This document shows, one piece after another, positions 12,141 to 23,407 of a stretch of DNA of 64,000 nt; position 1 is the first letter of the stretch, and each line of letters begins with the position of its first letter. Source of the DNA: Cycas panzhihuaensis (lineage: Eukaryota; Cycadophyta); contig CM041465.1 in NCBI GenBank assembly GCA_023213395.1, forward strand, positions 131,633,741-131,697,740, in the 5' to 3' direction. The position numbers were made by a program, and so were the translations under genes. The notes under the pieces are model-generated. The model ran no database searches. It worked only from the letters and a program-made list of their open reading frames with translations, and was not told the DNA's origin.

Positions 12141-12515
12141 ACCGACGGCGGAAGCCGTGGTAATCCCGGACCTTCTGCCACTACATGGATTTTTTGTGGC
12201 CCTTCCAGACATGATTTTTGACGTTCTAGAATCTTCCTCCCTGATGCCACCAATAATGAAGCTAAGTACACGATTGTTATCGAAGCCCTTAGTGATACAC
12301 TCTGTTTCTATCATGGATCTATTGTTCTTCTCTACAACTCCCAAGTGGTGGTGTCCTATCTGACCTAGGTTTACCAAGTGCGATGCCCTCACTTGAGAGC
12401 CCTTGCTCTGACTGCTAGATCCTTACTAGCTAATTTCTAGTCTATTGACATCTAACACATTCCTTGGGCCCTCAACGCTAAGACAGACAGCCTTGTTCGC
12501 CTCATCCTTGAGCGT
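12141..12515 (+). pseudogene. Archaeal-type RNase H (aRNH) of the Tat element
   Basis: The first block reads TDGGSRGNPGPSA at 12141-12179, the strongly conserved start of bacterial/archaeal-type RNase H with its first catalytic Asp. The second is ATNNEAKYTIVIEAL near 12246-12290, with the conserved Glu. The third includes VYQVRCPHLRALALTARSLL and, after a stop, HIPWALNAKTDSLV, matching the 'hIpR..N..AD.L' tail. Stops at about 12217, 12366, 12435 and 12450 inactivate it. This domain type distinguishes Tat elements from other plant gypsy lineages. It lies 3.8 kb beyond the integrase with the antisense region between them. Confidence 0.78.
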
Positions 12516-12727
12516 CGCCTTCTTCTTCTTGCTGACCACCCCTGAGACTTGCCTGGTCACCCTATCACCCAAGTTTTGGGTTGTCATATAGATCACCTTG
12601 TGATCCATTTACACCTTTGAAAGCTAGTCGCTAATGAGGTTAAACTATGATGACTACTGGGTTTACTCATCTACTCTTATACCTAACATCGTCATGCACT
12701 TTTCTCTACATTTTTATAATGGGGGTA
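12516..12727 (+). promoter_or_regulatory. 3' untranslated tract with candidate polypurine tract
   Basis: After the RNase H tail the sequence reaches ttttataatgggggta at about 12713-12728. A G-run after a T-rich stretch, shortly after the last coding domain, is the expected form of a polypurine tract that primes plus-strand DNA. It gives the best estimate for the start of the 3' LTR. Confidence 0.45.
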
Positions 12728-13447
12728 GTCCCCCCATTATTTTTAGCCCCTAGTTGATTCCTGGGTGGCACATAGGTAGCCCCTATATCATCTCCACCCC
12801 TGTCCTTGTATCCACGCGTTCTGCCATGACACTTGTCAGTACCCTTGACTCTTGCTATGATCATGATTTATATATATACATACACATGTGCTACTAACAA
12901 TTTCATTGCCAGCATTTGCCATCGCACCATGCTTCTGAGTAGCGAGGCTCTGCTGCCAAGGGGGTAGTGTTTCCCAGCTACTGGGAATAGATACGGATAG
13001 GTTGACCTAGGTAGGCTTAGGTATACATCTTCCTTTTCACTTGTACTATTTCTTTGGAAAGGTTGACAGAAGTGATGTCTCATTGCATGACTACTTGCTT
13101 CATTTGTATGATCACTTTGCATTTATTGCCTGGTCATATTGCTTATCATATTATGACACCTTTCCGTAAGGTAGGCATCCCCATGGCACTTTACGACCCT
13201 TCGTGCTGTTTCCACACTACCTCGAGCTTCGTTTGATTTGCATGACCCATTCATGCCTTGACTTTGGGCTCTTAGCACCTCATCCCCAAGACCTTTAGCC
13301 ATTGATGCTCTTCTTGCCTTTGTCCACATGCTTTATGGACTATCTTAGCCACCTAAACAGGAGGGCCAACCCCTCCTAGGCCTATCACATCGCCTCTTAG
13401 GGCTCCCAAAACCCAGATTTTTTCCATTACTGCTTTAGTCTCTGCAT

Positions 13448-13546
13448 GTAAACTTAGCGATCGCAAAGTTTACCACAGTGCGACTATTGTTAGTTATTTT
13501 TTAAAACTGTCATGGCAATTCTCGCTTTTCCCGCAGAATTGCCATG
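13448..13546. promoter_or_regulatory. Two inverted repeats in the LTR U3 region
   Basis: gtaaactt (13448-13455) pairs with aagtttac (13466-13473) around a gcgatcgc palindrome. catggcaattct (13511-13522) pairs with agaattgccatg (13535-13546), a perfect 12 bp stem with a 12-base loop. They lie 60-160 bp upstream of the TATA box, where regulatory protein sites are expected. Confidence 0.5.
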
Positions 13547-13607
13547 TGTCATCGCATCCAGATCAACCCTATTCGCACTCTATTCACTTGTTTAGGGCTG
13601 GGATGGG

Positions 13608-13614
13608 TATAAAT
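13608..13614 (+). promoter_or_regulatory. TATA box of the gypsy LTR promoter
   Basis: tataaat, preceded by a G-rich stretch and followed about 30-60 bases later by C/A-rich sequence that could hold the start site (ctcttcaacacaacc near 13656). It lies in the right place for a U3/R boundary. Confidence 0.5.
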
Positions 13615-15707
13615 CTCCAAACCCTCATCATTTTACCACTCTTAGATCATTTTTTACTCTTCAACACAACCATTTCCTGTTGCAATTTATGCTTCTCCTT
13701 TCTTCCTCCTATAAGTGCATTTGCAGGTTTGCGTTTCCTATAACTTCAGGCTAGGATCCACCTACAACAACCTTCTTCTATGGTGGGAAGCTTCTCTCTA
13801 AGCGTATCAAGCAAGTTTTTAGTGTTATTTTTCTCCAACTCACCCAGCAAGTGTCTCCTTCAGCTGTCTCTTTGGATATCTCCTATAAAACCTTATAGGG
13901 ATCCTTTTTTCCACTAGTTGCAGGGGCAGACCTGCCTTATATCAGCCTAGTAGGTCCTCCAAACCCATTTCTCAAGATTTGTGGTATGTTATCTCTATGT
14001 TAGACCCATTGCTTAACTTGTTTGCTTACTTTCTTCAAGTTTGATTGTAGCAAAGCTTATTTTTTTATTGAGTTTGGCTTGTTGCTTTTGGGTTTTTACC
14101 TCCCCTCTACTAATTCTCCTTAAGGGAGTAGTAGGAGAAGAACCGTAAAGGTTGGGTGAAGAGAGCAAGGCGGGATCATCCCCCACTTAGTCCTACTCTC
14201 CAAGGGCAATCCCCTTCCCACCTTTTCTTCTCTTGCTCCATGTTCCTCTTGGGTTAATTAGGAGTTGGTGAGCCTTAGGCCTGCATTGGATTATCATCAT
14301 ATGCATCCCCTTCTTGCGCTAATTCTAGGCTTGCATGCCTCTTATTTGGACCCCCGTAGTATCCCTAATATTATTGGGTATCCCTTGAAAACATTGGCAA
14401 TGGTTTGTGCACCGGATTGCTGCCCATAACAACTTCGTACCTTGATATCCTCTCAACACTTTATCACTTTTATCTTTGTATTTCTTGGCTGTCATTAGTT
14501 GTCTTTCAGCTTCATCTTGCTGTGCTAGAGGGTCGTGTGGAGAACCTAGTAGAGGGTTATCCATCCTGAGGCTTCCCTTCACTCTGTCTTGCTTGATGTA
14601 CATGCTTGCTTGAGAGGGGATTTTGGAGCTCTTTTTATAGTAGTTATTTTCCTAACATTTTAATGCATACATTACACATATACTTACATATATATAGCTT
14701 TTCTTTTGTAGCCTCTTCTTAGAAGGGATAAGCCCTTGTATGTATAGGTTAGTGTGGTATTTTCTTGCAAAGGTGTAAAGCATCTGGATCCGAGTAAGAT
14801 CTATCGTCTTTTCCCTTTGCTTTTGCTTTCTTTCATTCCACTTTCTTTTCACAAAGGGGAAGGTAAGGAAGCCCCCATCGTTCACATCAAACTTGGTTAC
14901 ACATCCACCAATTAGTATAAGGATGTGCGTTGCGTGTGGGTGAGGTCTCTCGTCGACTGCTACACCTCCCGAGTATGCACACCTTTCTTTAACCTCCCAT
15001 TCCCCTTTTCACTTTTGTTTATAATCTATGTTCTAGCTAAGTAGATCACATGAAAGTAAAAAGGTAAATGGTACTATCTATTTGCACCTGTATGCTTGCA
15101 TGTCATATGCTTAACTCATATAGGAAAATGATGTTATAAGAAACCCCCTCTCCCCCTTCCTTTTCCTACTAAACCTAGCATACCCTTTTGGTTCATTCTA
15201 TTAGGTATCGCTTACTTGCATGTATAACACTTGCTCCCTTTTCCTTTTCCATTTGTTTCTTAAATCGTTAAAGGAAAATTTGCCTTAAGTACTTCCCTTT
15301 CTCTCTCTCTCTCTCCCCCTCTTAGTCTTATTTGCTTGGCTAAATAGCCAAGAGAAGCCTGGCTATATTGTAGGCTTTTGCTTACCTTACCCACGTTCAT
15401 TCCCCTCCATTATAGGGAAACCTTTGAGGATTCCTCTTCTTCCCTTCTAGCCATCCAAGGGTGGGAGGACCTTCGTCTTTAGTCTATCCAAGCTACCCCC
15501 CTTATATGCTCTCTCTCTTTCCCAGATTAAGGGCCACTTCAAGGTTGTTGGGTATCATTCGTAGGTCCTAAACTCACACTCCGGTACATGGAGCACCCTG
15601 CGTGGTACTTTCTTTGCTTGTAGGTTTCACCCACACCTTTGATATCATCATTGACCGTCATTACTGCTATCGAGCATAGTGATTATCCCATAGACGCATA
15701 TCCATCA

Positions 15708-17060
15708 ACAAAGAGAATCAGATGTCCATTAGAAATGCCAAGAAATTCTAAGAGACCTTGCAACCATACTATTTCTTTTGCATCAGCACTAAGTCCTTAA
15801 TATTCTTCTTCTGTAGAAGATAGCGCTACTGTCTATTGCTTCTTTAACTGCCATGAAATAAATCCATTGCTAATACTAAATAGGTATCGAGTAGTGGACT
15901 TTCGATCATCAAAATCTCCTCCCCAATCATCATCCGTATAGCTATACAACATGATCTTCTCACCTCTATGGTATTCAAGACCAAAATTAATTGTCCCCTT
16001 TAAATATTTTAGAATCTACTTTGCTACCACCAAATGAGGTTCCTGAGGATTCTGCATGTAGTGGGAAACCAATCCAATAACATATGTGATATTTGGCCTA
16101 GTATGAGTCAAATAAATGAGACTCCCTACCAACTAGCAATATTTCATGCCATCTACAGAAGGTTGGGCCATATCCTTCTGCAACCTTGCACCCTTTACAT
16201 ATGGTATTATAATAGGTTTGCAGTTCTACATCTTAAATCTTTCCAGTAAGTTCTTTATATATTGTGATTACAACAACACAATCCTATCTTCCATCTACCT
16301 GATCTTAATGCCCAAGAAATAGTGAAGTTTCCCAAGATCCGTCATGTCAAATGAAGCTCCCAAATTGGATTTGATTTCAGCTATAACCTTACCACGATTG
16401 CCGCCGATGATGAGATCATCCACATACACCATGCAAGCAACTACGGAAGTCCCTCTTCCTTTCACATAAAAATTCGGGTCAAGTTCTGAAATTTCAAAAC
16501 CTTTAGCTTTCAACTTGGCATCTATCTTCTCATACCAAGCACAAGGTGCTTGTTTTAGGCCATAGATTGTCTTATTCAGATGGCAAATAAGATGCTCCTA
16601 GCCATCCTTAATGAATCCTATAGGTTGTAACATATACATCTCCTCCTTTAGATCCCCATTAAGGAATGCAGACTTAACGTCCATTTGGTGTAACTCCCAA
16701 TCTAATGCAGTTGCTAAGGAAATGAGTAAGTAGACCGTTATCATTCTGGAGACTAGTACAAACATCTCATCGTAGTTAATTCCTTCTTTCTACTTGAATC
16801 CCTGTGTAACAAGTCTGGCCTTGTACTTGTCCACCTTGCTATAGGAGCAAAACTTTGTTTTATAGACCCACTTGCATCCAATAAGATTCTTCGATGGAGG
16901 TAGCAGGACCAAATCTTATATATCACTCTTCATTAGAGGACTATATTCTTCCTCCATTGCAGCTCTCCATCGTGGATCTCCTTTTGCTTCAGTAAATGAA
17001 TTAGGATCACTAGAGTCATTAGTGTCTACCAGTAGAGTTCGATTGGTATGTTGACTTTTG
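15708..17060 (-). pseudogene. Copia 1 reverse transcriptase and truncated RNase H
   Basis: The RT catalytic motif YVDD is at 16415-16426, inside ACMVYVDDLIIGGN. It is followed by FDMTDLGKLHYFLGIKI, the copia thumb block. Upstream (16514-16870) come the palm blocks, including the sequence for the 'QMDVKSAFLNG' region near 16660-16690, with stops. The RNase H follows at 15708-16060: a SYTDDDWGG-like block (15937 region), then LSSTEEEY and KEIVWLQGLLEFLG. It ends in the middle of the next conserved strand (LILFV) exactly at the gypsy boundary. The frame is broken by several stops (for example near 15830 and 15800). Confidence 0.82.
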
Positions 17061-18530
17061 GTTCATCTGTCATCAGTTAGGGTTTACATCGCCACACCAG
17101 AATCTTCAAGAGTTTTCCTTGCCCATAAAGGTATAGAAGGACTTGTTGTTGTAGGTACTTCTTGTTGTGGCATCTCCTCACTATTACTCATCCCACTTGG
17201 TCTTGCTTCCTTAGGTGCTATAGTGACTGGCTCATCATCCTCTTTGCTTGAAGAATCTGGGAATGGGGGAAGGAGAGGGTAAAAAGGTTCCCCTGATGCT
17301 CTTTCAGTATGATACATTAATGACTTGTCAAATTTAATATCCCGGCTAACCATAATCTTCTCCCCCTATGGATCCCATAGTCTGTAGACTTTGTTCTCCG
17401 TGTAATACCCCATGAATATGCACTTCAGACTCTTTTGATCTAGCTTCTTACGGGTATCATCCAGGATGTGGGCATATGCTATATACCCAAACATTCTCAA
17501 ATGGCCAATGGTAGGCTTTAGATCGATTCATTTCTCTTCAGGGATCATGCTGCGAACTGCCTAAGTGGGTACCCAATTTAAAATATAAATAGCAGTCGCC
17601 ACAGCTTCTGCCCAAAACTTTGGTGGCAGGTTTTTAGCATGCACCATACACCTCACCATCTCCATCATGGAACGATTCTTTCTTTCAACAACTCCATTCT
17701 ATTGTGGGATATACAGGACTATAAACTCTTGCTTTATACCATGGTTATGGTAGAACTGATTAAACACATAATTATCATATTCCTTACCATTATCACTTCC
17801 TAAAGTTCTTATTTTCTTATTACTTTCATTTTCAAGCATCGCTTTCTAATTACGAAAGCGATAAAATACGTCTGACTTGTTCTTGAGAAAATAAACCCAG
17901 GCTTTCCTGGTGTAATCATTCACAAACACAAGTGTATATTGAGTTCCTAATATAGAAGGGTTTGGGAGTGGTCCCATAATATCTAAATGTACAAGCTCCA
18001 ACTTCTCCTTGGCTCTCCAAGCATTATCTCGAGCAAAAGAATAGTGGTGATGCTTGCCATACATGCATCCTTCGCATACACCATCTAAGCAGGAAACTGA
18101 TGACAGTCCTTCCACCATCTTTAACCTCCTTAGAAGTGCAATACTCATGCAATTAAGGTGCCTAAGGCGATTGTGCCATAACTTACTTTCGTCATCCGCA
18201 TTGGCAACAAAGGTATAGGACTTCTTCTGAGATTGAAACTTTTTAAACACCCATAAGTTATCCCTAACTTTCCCAGTAGCTACGATAGCAAAGTTTTGTT
18301 TTGGGTCCTTTATTAGGCACTTATCATCATAGAGCTCCACTTTCATACCTTGTTTGCAGATCTCCCGAGTAGACAGAAGGTTTAAATGCATCTTGGGTAC
18401 ATAACATACCCTAGAAAACTTATCTCCTGCAATGGAAACTTCACCGATACCATAAACTGGTAACACGTGAGCATCTCCAAGAATGATCTCAGTACCACTT
18501 TGATTTAATTTCAACGTATCAAAGTTTTAC
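17061..18530 (-). pseudogene. Copia 1 integrase with pre-integrase zinc finger and linker
   Basis: A 222-residue open stretch at 17846-18514 holds the end of the protease (LSTREICKQGMKVEL), the GAG-pre-integrase HHCC finger (LWHNRLRHLN, then CEGCMYGKHH) and the start of the integrase core with its first Asp (LELVHLDIMGP). Further on are the second Asp (TLGSDNGKEY, about 17790) and the Glu (NGVVERKNRS, near 17680), so the D-D-E triad survives. The frame from about 17084 to 17353 is the acidic/Pro-rich linker between integrase and RT. There are stops near 17700 and 17560. Integrase joins the cDNA to host DNA. Confidence 0.82.
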
Positions 18531-19478
18531 CTCTGGTAAGAGATGTGTTTCTGCGCTCCAGAATCAAGTACCCAATAGTCTCTCTGATCTGTTTCAGCTG
18601 ACAAGGTTTGTGCTTAGATGCAATGAGTAGCAACACTCTTTCCTTTATCATCCTAGTTACCTTTGCATTTGTCACGACATTTGAACCAACAGTTCTTCTC
18701 ATGGTGACCATCCTTCTTATAGTAATTGCACTTTCCATTAAACTTCTTCTTGTCTTGAGAGTTTTCTTCAGACCGTTGTGTGATCTTCTCCTCCTTAGGG
18801 GCCTCCTTGCTTTGAGATTTTATGGCTAAGACCTGACTTGAACCAGAACCTCTAAGCAAACCATGATGTTTGAGCTTGGCATCCTTGACTAGAATTAGGT
18901 TTTTGAGCCCATCAAAAAGTTTCTGTCTCCATCACTTTGTCTCTACCATAAATGGTCTGGAATATGGTGAACGCAACTGGCAGTTTTGACATGATTATCA
19001 TAAATAAGAGTGCAGCATCAATCAAGTTCTGCTTTAACTCTTATAGCTTGTTCTTCAAGTCAGTTATTTTATTTAGGTAGGAGCTGATAATGTTCTCATC
19101 TTTAACTTTTTAATTGAGTAGTTCCAACATCAGAGCAAGACACCTATTTGTCTTCTTCTTCTCAAAAGCATCATACAACTTCGTCCAAATCTTGGCTGGG
19201 TCATCCAGATTGTGAACTAGAGCCCTCTGGTCTAGCACCAGTGAGAGTTTCAATAATCTAATGGCCATATGTTACTACTCTTCAAGTTTGATACTCTCCT
19301 TATGGTCAAGTGGGATTGAAACAAGCTTCACCTTAGTGATTCCCCAGAGTTGGTTCACCATCAAAATAAGCTCCATATTAGCCTTCCATTCACTGAAATT
19401 ATTATCATTAAAGATAACTTTAGGTACAAGCATCTCCATCTTGAATGACAGGCTACAATATGAAGCACACAACACCAA
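18531..19478 (-). pseudogene. gag: Copia 1 gag and protease start
   Basis: A start near 19478 precedes FNDNNFSEWKANMELIL, the N-terminal signature of copia Gag (nucleocapsid precursor). The zinc knuckle near 18720 reads CNYYKKDGHHEKNC: the second Cys of C-x2-C-x4-H-x4-C is Tyr. The protease active site WVLDSGAQKH lies at about 18550-18577, with DSG coded at 18558-18566. Stops and frame changes separate the blocks between 18890 and 19270. Confidence 0.75.
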
Positions 19479-21043
19479 ATGAACGTATTAAGGACGAAAA
19501 TGCACCCTTGTGACCTCCTCTGCCTCACGAGCACGCTTCCAAAGGGACCCAACATGGATTATACCCACGTTAAGTGAGCTATCAACTATTTTTGTCCTCT
19601 TATCCGTCAATAAATGACCTTAAATAGTCATTAAATGTCACAACTGATACTTCAAAATAGCTAAAAACATGTTCTCCAGAATAAAGATGCCTCCATACAA
19701 CGATGATGCACGGTCTCCAAGTCAAAAAATAAAAAAAAACTCCTTGATTTATACTCGAAATGGCTCAAGGACACATCAAGTATCTCTCACTATTGACATG
19801 CATTAATGGTTCAAAGGGTTTTTATAAAGTTGAATTGAGATTGGAATATGCCAAAAGTCATATTCCAAAAGTGATGACTTTTCAAGGAACTCATGCCTTT
19901 TTAACTTAAGTCATATGCTTAAGTATCCTCCAAAAGTCACACTACTTGAGGAGAGGGACATGGTTGTTCAACACACCCTGTTACTCTATGCACTGTCACT
20001 AAGTGGTCTATATCATCTGTACAACTGGTAAGGCTTTAACACAACCAAGACATGTCTGCTGAGTACTTGAACAGCCTCTAAACAGCCACAGTTATCAACA
20101 AACCAATACACAAAGTGCCCAGTCAAGAGGAAATATGCCCAGCCTCCTTGGATCAGCGCCAAATTAGACCTTAACAGACAAACAACCCCCTTGAAAATGA
20201 CCCAATTGGCTTCTAAAGGTGCTCAAATACCAAGAAAACAACTCAACCAGTCCTAGATAGTCACAAAGAGCGTCCATCGAGTCCTAAATCTACCCAACCA
20301 CTCTCCAATCACATCAAAACGCACTCAACCATCATCTAAGGCACTAAAAAACATCCTTAGAATAACTATACAACCTTTATTAAATATACACACACCTCAG
20401 CAAGTCACACAAACAATCTAACAACTTAACAACACCAAGATGTCAGCTCAAAAGTGTGTTTTCAGTGCAGATATGGGGTCATACACCCACAGATAGAGAT
20501 GCTACAACTCAAAAATTTTAGTGAAAGATGCCTTATACTACTATGTACTTCTCTTAATCTCAGTATAGAGGATTGAAAAATGTCTAAAAAGACTCCAATC
20601 TCTTCCTTATACAAACTAATGAAGGCAACACCAGAAGAAGCTTTGTTTTTATTGAGTTTTATAGTGCTTTGAGTGGGAATACCCCAGACTTACTTGTATG
20701 GAAAGAGGGTTGTCTTTAATGTTGCTGAATCACCATCAATACATGTTCTACACACTTGAATCACCTCAACAGATCATCAATTATCTTCAGATAACCCCAA
20801 ACATGCTAACTCCAACCACCAACATGGTCTTCACTCCTGAATACAGACTCCAATAACCCTCACACTCTGTCAAATAGTGATATCCACTGCTCCAACAACC
20901 ATTGATTTTTCTGTTCCTACTTTTGCATGATGCTGGGGTTGATGGACCCTTAAGACTCGACTTGGGTTAGATAGCATTACCCGGCAACCAACGATTCCAC
21001 CGCCCCACTCACCATCAAGCTTTAGTTGTGCAAGGCTCTACTA
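19479..21043 (-). other. Copia 1 leader, non-coding
   Basis: About 1.5 kb between the primer site and gag with no recognised domain on either strand. Long leaders are also present in the other two copia elements of this window. Confidence 0.5.
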
Positions 21044-21054
21044 CTCTAATACCA
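21044..21054 (-). promoter_or_regulatory. Copia 1 primer-binding site (initiator-Met tRNA type)
   Basis: Minus strand reads TGGTATTAGAG, one transition from the standard copia site TGGTATCAGAG. It abuts the LTR end directly. Confidence 0.8.
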
Positions 21055-21424
21055 TGTTTGAGAACATGAAATCATACATTGATATTCCCATACACAGGAT
21101 CTTTAACCATATATAATAAGCAACAAATGGAAAATACAGAAAATAGATACACAGTATACAGGTATTTACGTCGGAAACCCTTTCGAAAAAAAACCCACCA
21201 CAAAGAGGATCCTTGATGGATCGCTTTATTATTGCACAATGAACTTAGATGATGAATATACAAGGCCTTAAGGCTTTTATACTCTCCAAGAGGTGTTACC
21301 TGATTAGGGTTGTGACCCTCTGAATAAATCACACCTTTTGGCTTGCATCCTTTTAGATAATTAAACCACATTAACATTAATTAAGTGGCTTAATAATTAA
21401 CTACCATGCTAATATTTTCAAATA
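21055..21424 (-). repeat. Copia 1 5' LTR (about 370 bp)
   Basis: The right-hand boundary is set by the primer site. The plus-strand start tgtttgagaac and the end ttttcaaata form degenerate inverted termini. A TATATA stretch near 21110-21118 would suit the LTR promoter. The partner LTR is outside the window, so the outer end is approximate. Confidence 0.65.
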
Positions 21425-23367
21425 CTCTTGATATGATAATAAAGTTAATTTTAAAAGATAAAGAAATAAAAAGGAAGCATAGTTTAAAATGAAGTATAAA
21501 ATGACTCATTTATAATATTTGAAGGCTCAAAATAGATAAAAAATATATGAAGTGATATATTTCATGAAATATTAATATGAAAATTTACTAAATGTTGGAT
21601 ATAAAAACTCCCTTCAAATTGAACACATTTGGTTTAGTGTAAGTGTATAACACTAAATGAATGATAAATCACTTAATTTATTTAAATATCTATTTAAATA
21701 AATACCATGTAACACATGTTTGATGATAATGATACTACCTAATCTTGATAAATGGTCTAATTTATTTCTTGTTAAAGAGATAAGAATAATTGAGAAATTT
21801 ACCTATTTATGACATAAGGAGAGAAATATCATATGTTGTTTAATTGGCATACCACATTAGTTATTGAATTTATCTAACTAATATTTAGTTATTGAAGTTA
21901 TCTAGCTAAAAGATTATGCTTATTTTATTTGTTAAGGAGAAATATAACTAGCCATGTATAACAAAAGATATGGAAATATATATTTATATTACCTTATTAC
22001 ATCTAACTTATCTTAGCCAAGTAGTTTGGTTTATTCCCAAAGTTAATATGTTTTGGATGATTGATATGATGATATTATTGAACAATTGTCAAAAAGAAAC
22101 TATAGAAGTGTAAAAGTAAGGAAGCACATAAGAAAATCTTATAGGTAAGTGGTAAGTAAAGGTTTCACAAGCTACTATTACATAACACACTAGATTATGT
22201 TGTTCTAACTTGTATGTAAGAGGCGAGATTATGCTACTTTTACAACAAGTAAAATAATTATATAGAGAATTAGCAATTATAAAGATTAATTACCTATGTA
22301 TTTTCATAGATGGTTATTATTTTATATGAACCTAATAATTAATTTATTTGTTGAGATTATTGATGACTAGTTGGTAGATGTTTAACAATAACTTTACAGG
22401 TGAAGATATAAAAATATTTAGAAAAACACTTTATATATTGGTTGATGTTAATGTTGATGGATGATAATTGGATTATTGATAGGTTGAATATTTATAGTTA
22501 GTCACTGAGATATACATATGATTACATTCAAGTTTATACACAAGTATACAGGTTAATACTTATAAGAGGCAAATATAATAGATGGTAAATTTATAAATGG
22601 TGAATGATATGATGATTACAAGTTACAAGTGATAATACCTTTGATACAATTACAACTTGATTGAAATATAGATTTTTATACAAATTATAGAATCTAACAG
22701 ATATGAATATAGAAAGAAGGAATGTTGAAATATATAAATTAATCACATCTATAATGTTTAATATTAATGATGTGGACACATATATAATCCTATAAATCAT
22801 ATACATTAAGAGATATGATATGCACACATATCTATGTTAACATCCTATTAGATGATGTAATGAATCAAGAGAAATTATAAGCTACTCATGAGATAAACAT
22901 TTATATAAACATGTATACACCCTACTTGAGAACTTGAAAAAGGTATATGACCTAGAGATGTATTTATTTTGATCTTAAAAAGAGCTCCAAACTCCACCTT
23001 GTCCCATGATTTTTCTCAAACCAAGTTTTTCACATATAAATTAACCAACTCTCTTATGGTGTATGCTTGGTTTATTATTTACTTTATGATTCAAGTTTAT
23101 TCATTTATATGTGTATATTTCTCGTTGAGATAATTTGTTCATTATATATGCTTTTTATATTTTTGTAGTATACATCATAATATGACAATCCTAAATTCTA
23201 ATTTGATATCAAAATAAATTTATATTTCTAAAAGATTTATCATGTATTTATTTCTTTTCTTTATATTTTCCTTAGTATTATATGTCTAAGATATATTTTC
23301 TAAATTATTATACTATTTTAAGAACTTGTAATAGTGTGCCAAGTGAGTGATCTAATATAATTTGATT

Positions 23368-23370
<3 letters not shown>
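21425..23370. other. AT-rich intergenic DNA, nothing recognised
   Basis: About 1.9 kb of very AT-rich sequence with no long frame, no element termini and no structured repeat I could see on either strand. It may be an old, unrecognisable repeat. Confidence 0.5.

Positions 23371-23404
<34 letters not shown>
23371..23404. repeat. (TA)n microsatellite at the 3' end of LINE B
   Basis: About 17 uninterrupted TA units. They lie where the A-rich tail of the minus-strand LINE would be expected. Confidence 0.85.

Positions 23405-23407
<3 letters not shown>

Larger units (their letters stand above)
1..15707 (+). mobile_element. Tat-type Ty3/gypsy LTR retrotransposon, decayed, 5' end outside window
   Basis: The sequence from position 1 to about 1454 recurs at 14252-15707, giving two direct LTR copies around a gag-protease-RT-RNase H-integrase series on the + strand. 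A second RNase H of archaeal type (12141-12515) places it in the Tat group of plant Ty3/gypsy elements. Gag and protease share one frame from 1709 to 5047. The RT start lies in another frame, and RT middle through integrase lie in a third from about 5970 to 8290, so two frame changes plus many stop codons have accumulated. The 3' LTR abuts the RNase H gene of a minus-strand copia element at 15708, so the gypsy inserted into that older element. Its 5' boundary and target duplication lie to the left of the window. By eye the LTR copies differ at roughly one position in ten, so it is not recent. Confidence 0.9.
12728..15707 (+). repeat. 3' LTR of the gypsy element (about 3 kb)
   Basis: The part from 14252 to 15706 is matched by the left window edge. 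The U3 part (from about 12728) has no partner in the window because the 5' LTR is cut off, so its start is inferred from the polypurine tract. It contains a TATA box at 13608 and two hairpins upstream of it. The right end, tccatca at 15701-15707, ends in CA and abuts copia RNase H sequence. Confidence 0.75.
15708..21424 (-). mobile_element. Copia 1: Ty1/copia retrotransposon, 3' part displaced by the gypsy insertion
   Basis: Read on the minus strand: 5' LTR 21055-21424, primer site 21044-21054, a 1.5 kb leader, then gag, protease, integrase, RT and the first part of RNase H. Coding order gag-PR-IN-RT-RH is that of Ty1/copia. The RNase H frame stops dead at 15708, where the gypsy 3' LTR ends. 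The rest of RNase H and the 3' LTR should lie beyond the gypsy's far end, left of this window. YVDD, DSG and the integrase Glu are retained, but stops are frequent. Confidence 0.88.

Noticed and set aside
13355-13400. Alternative 3' LTR start at the ggaggg/cctcc palindrome
   Set aside because: The G-run at about 12720 follows the last coding domain more closely, and hairpins, TATA box and LTR homology all fit a start near 12728 better.
21072-21377. Minus-strand 101-codon frame
   Set aside because: It lies entirely within the Copia 1 LTR and has no coding signature.
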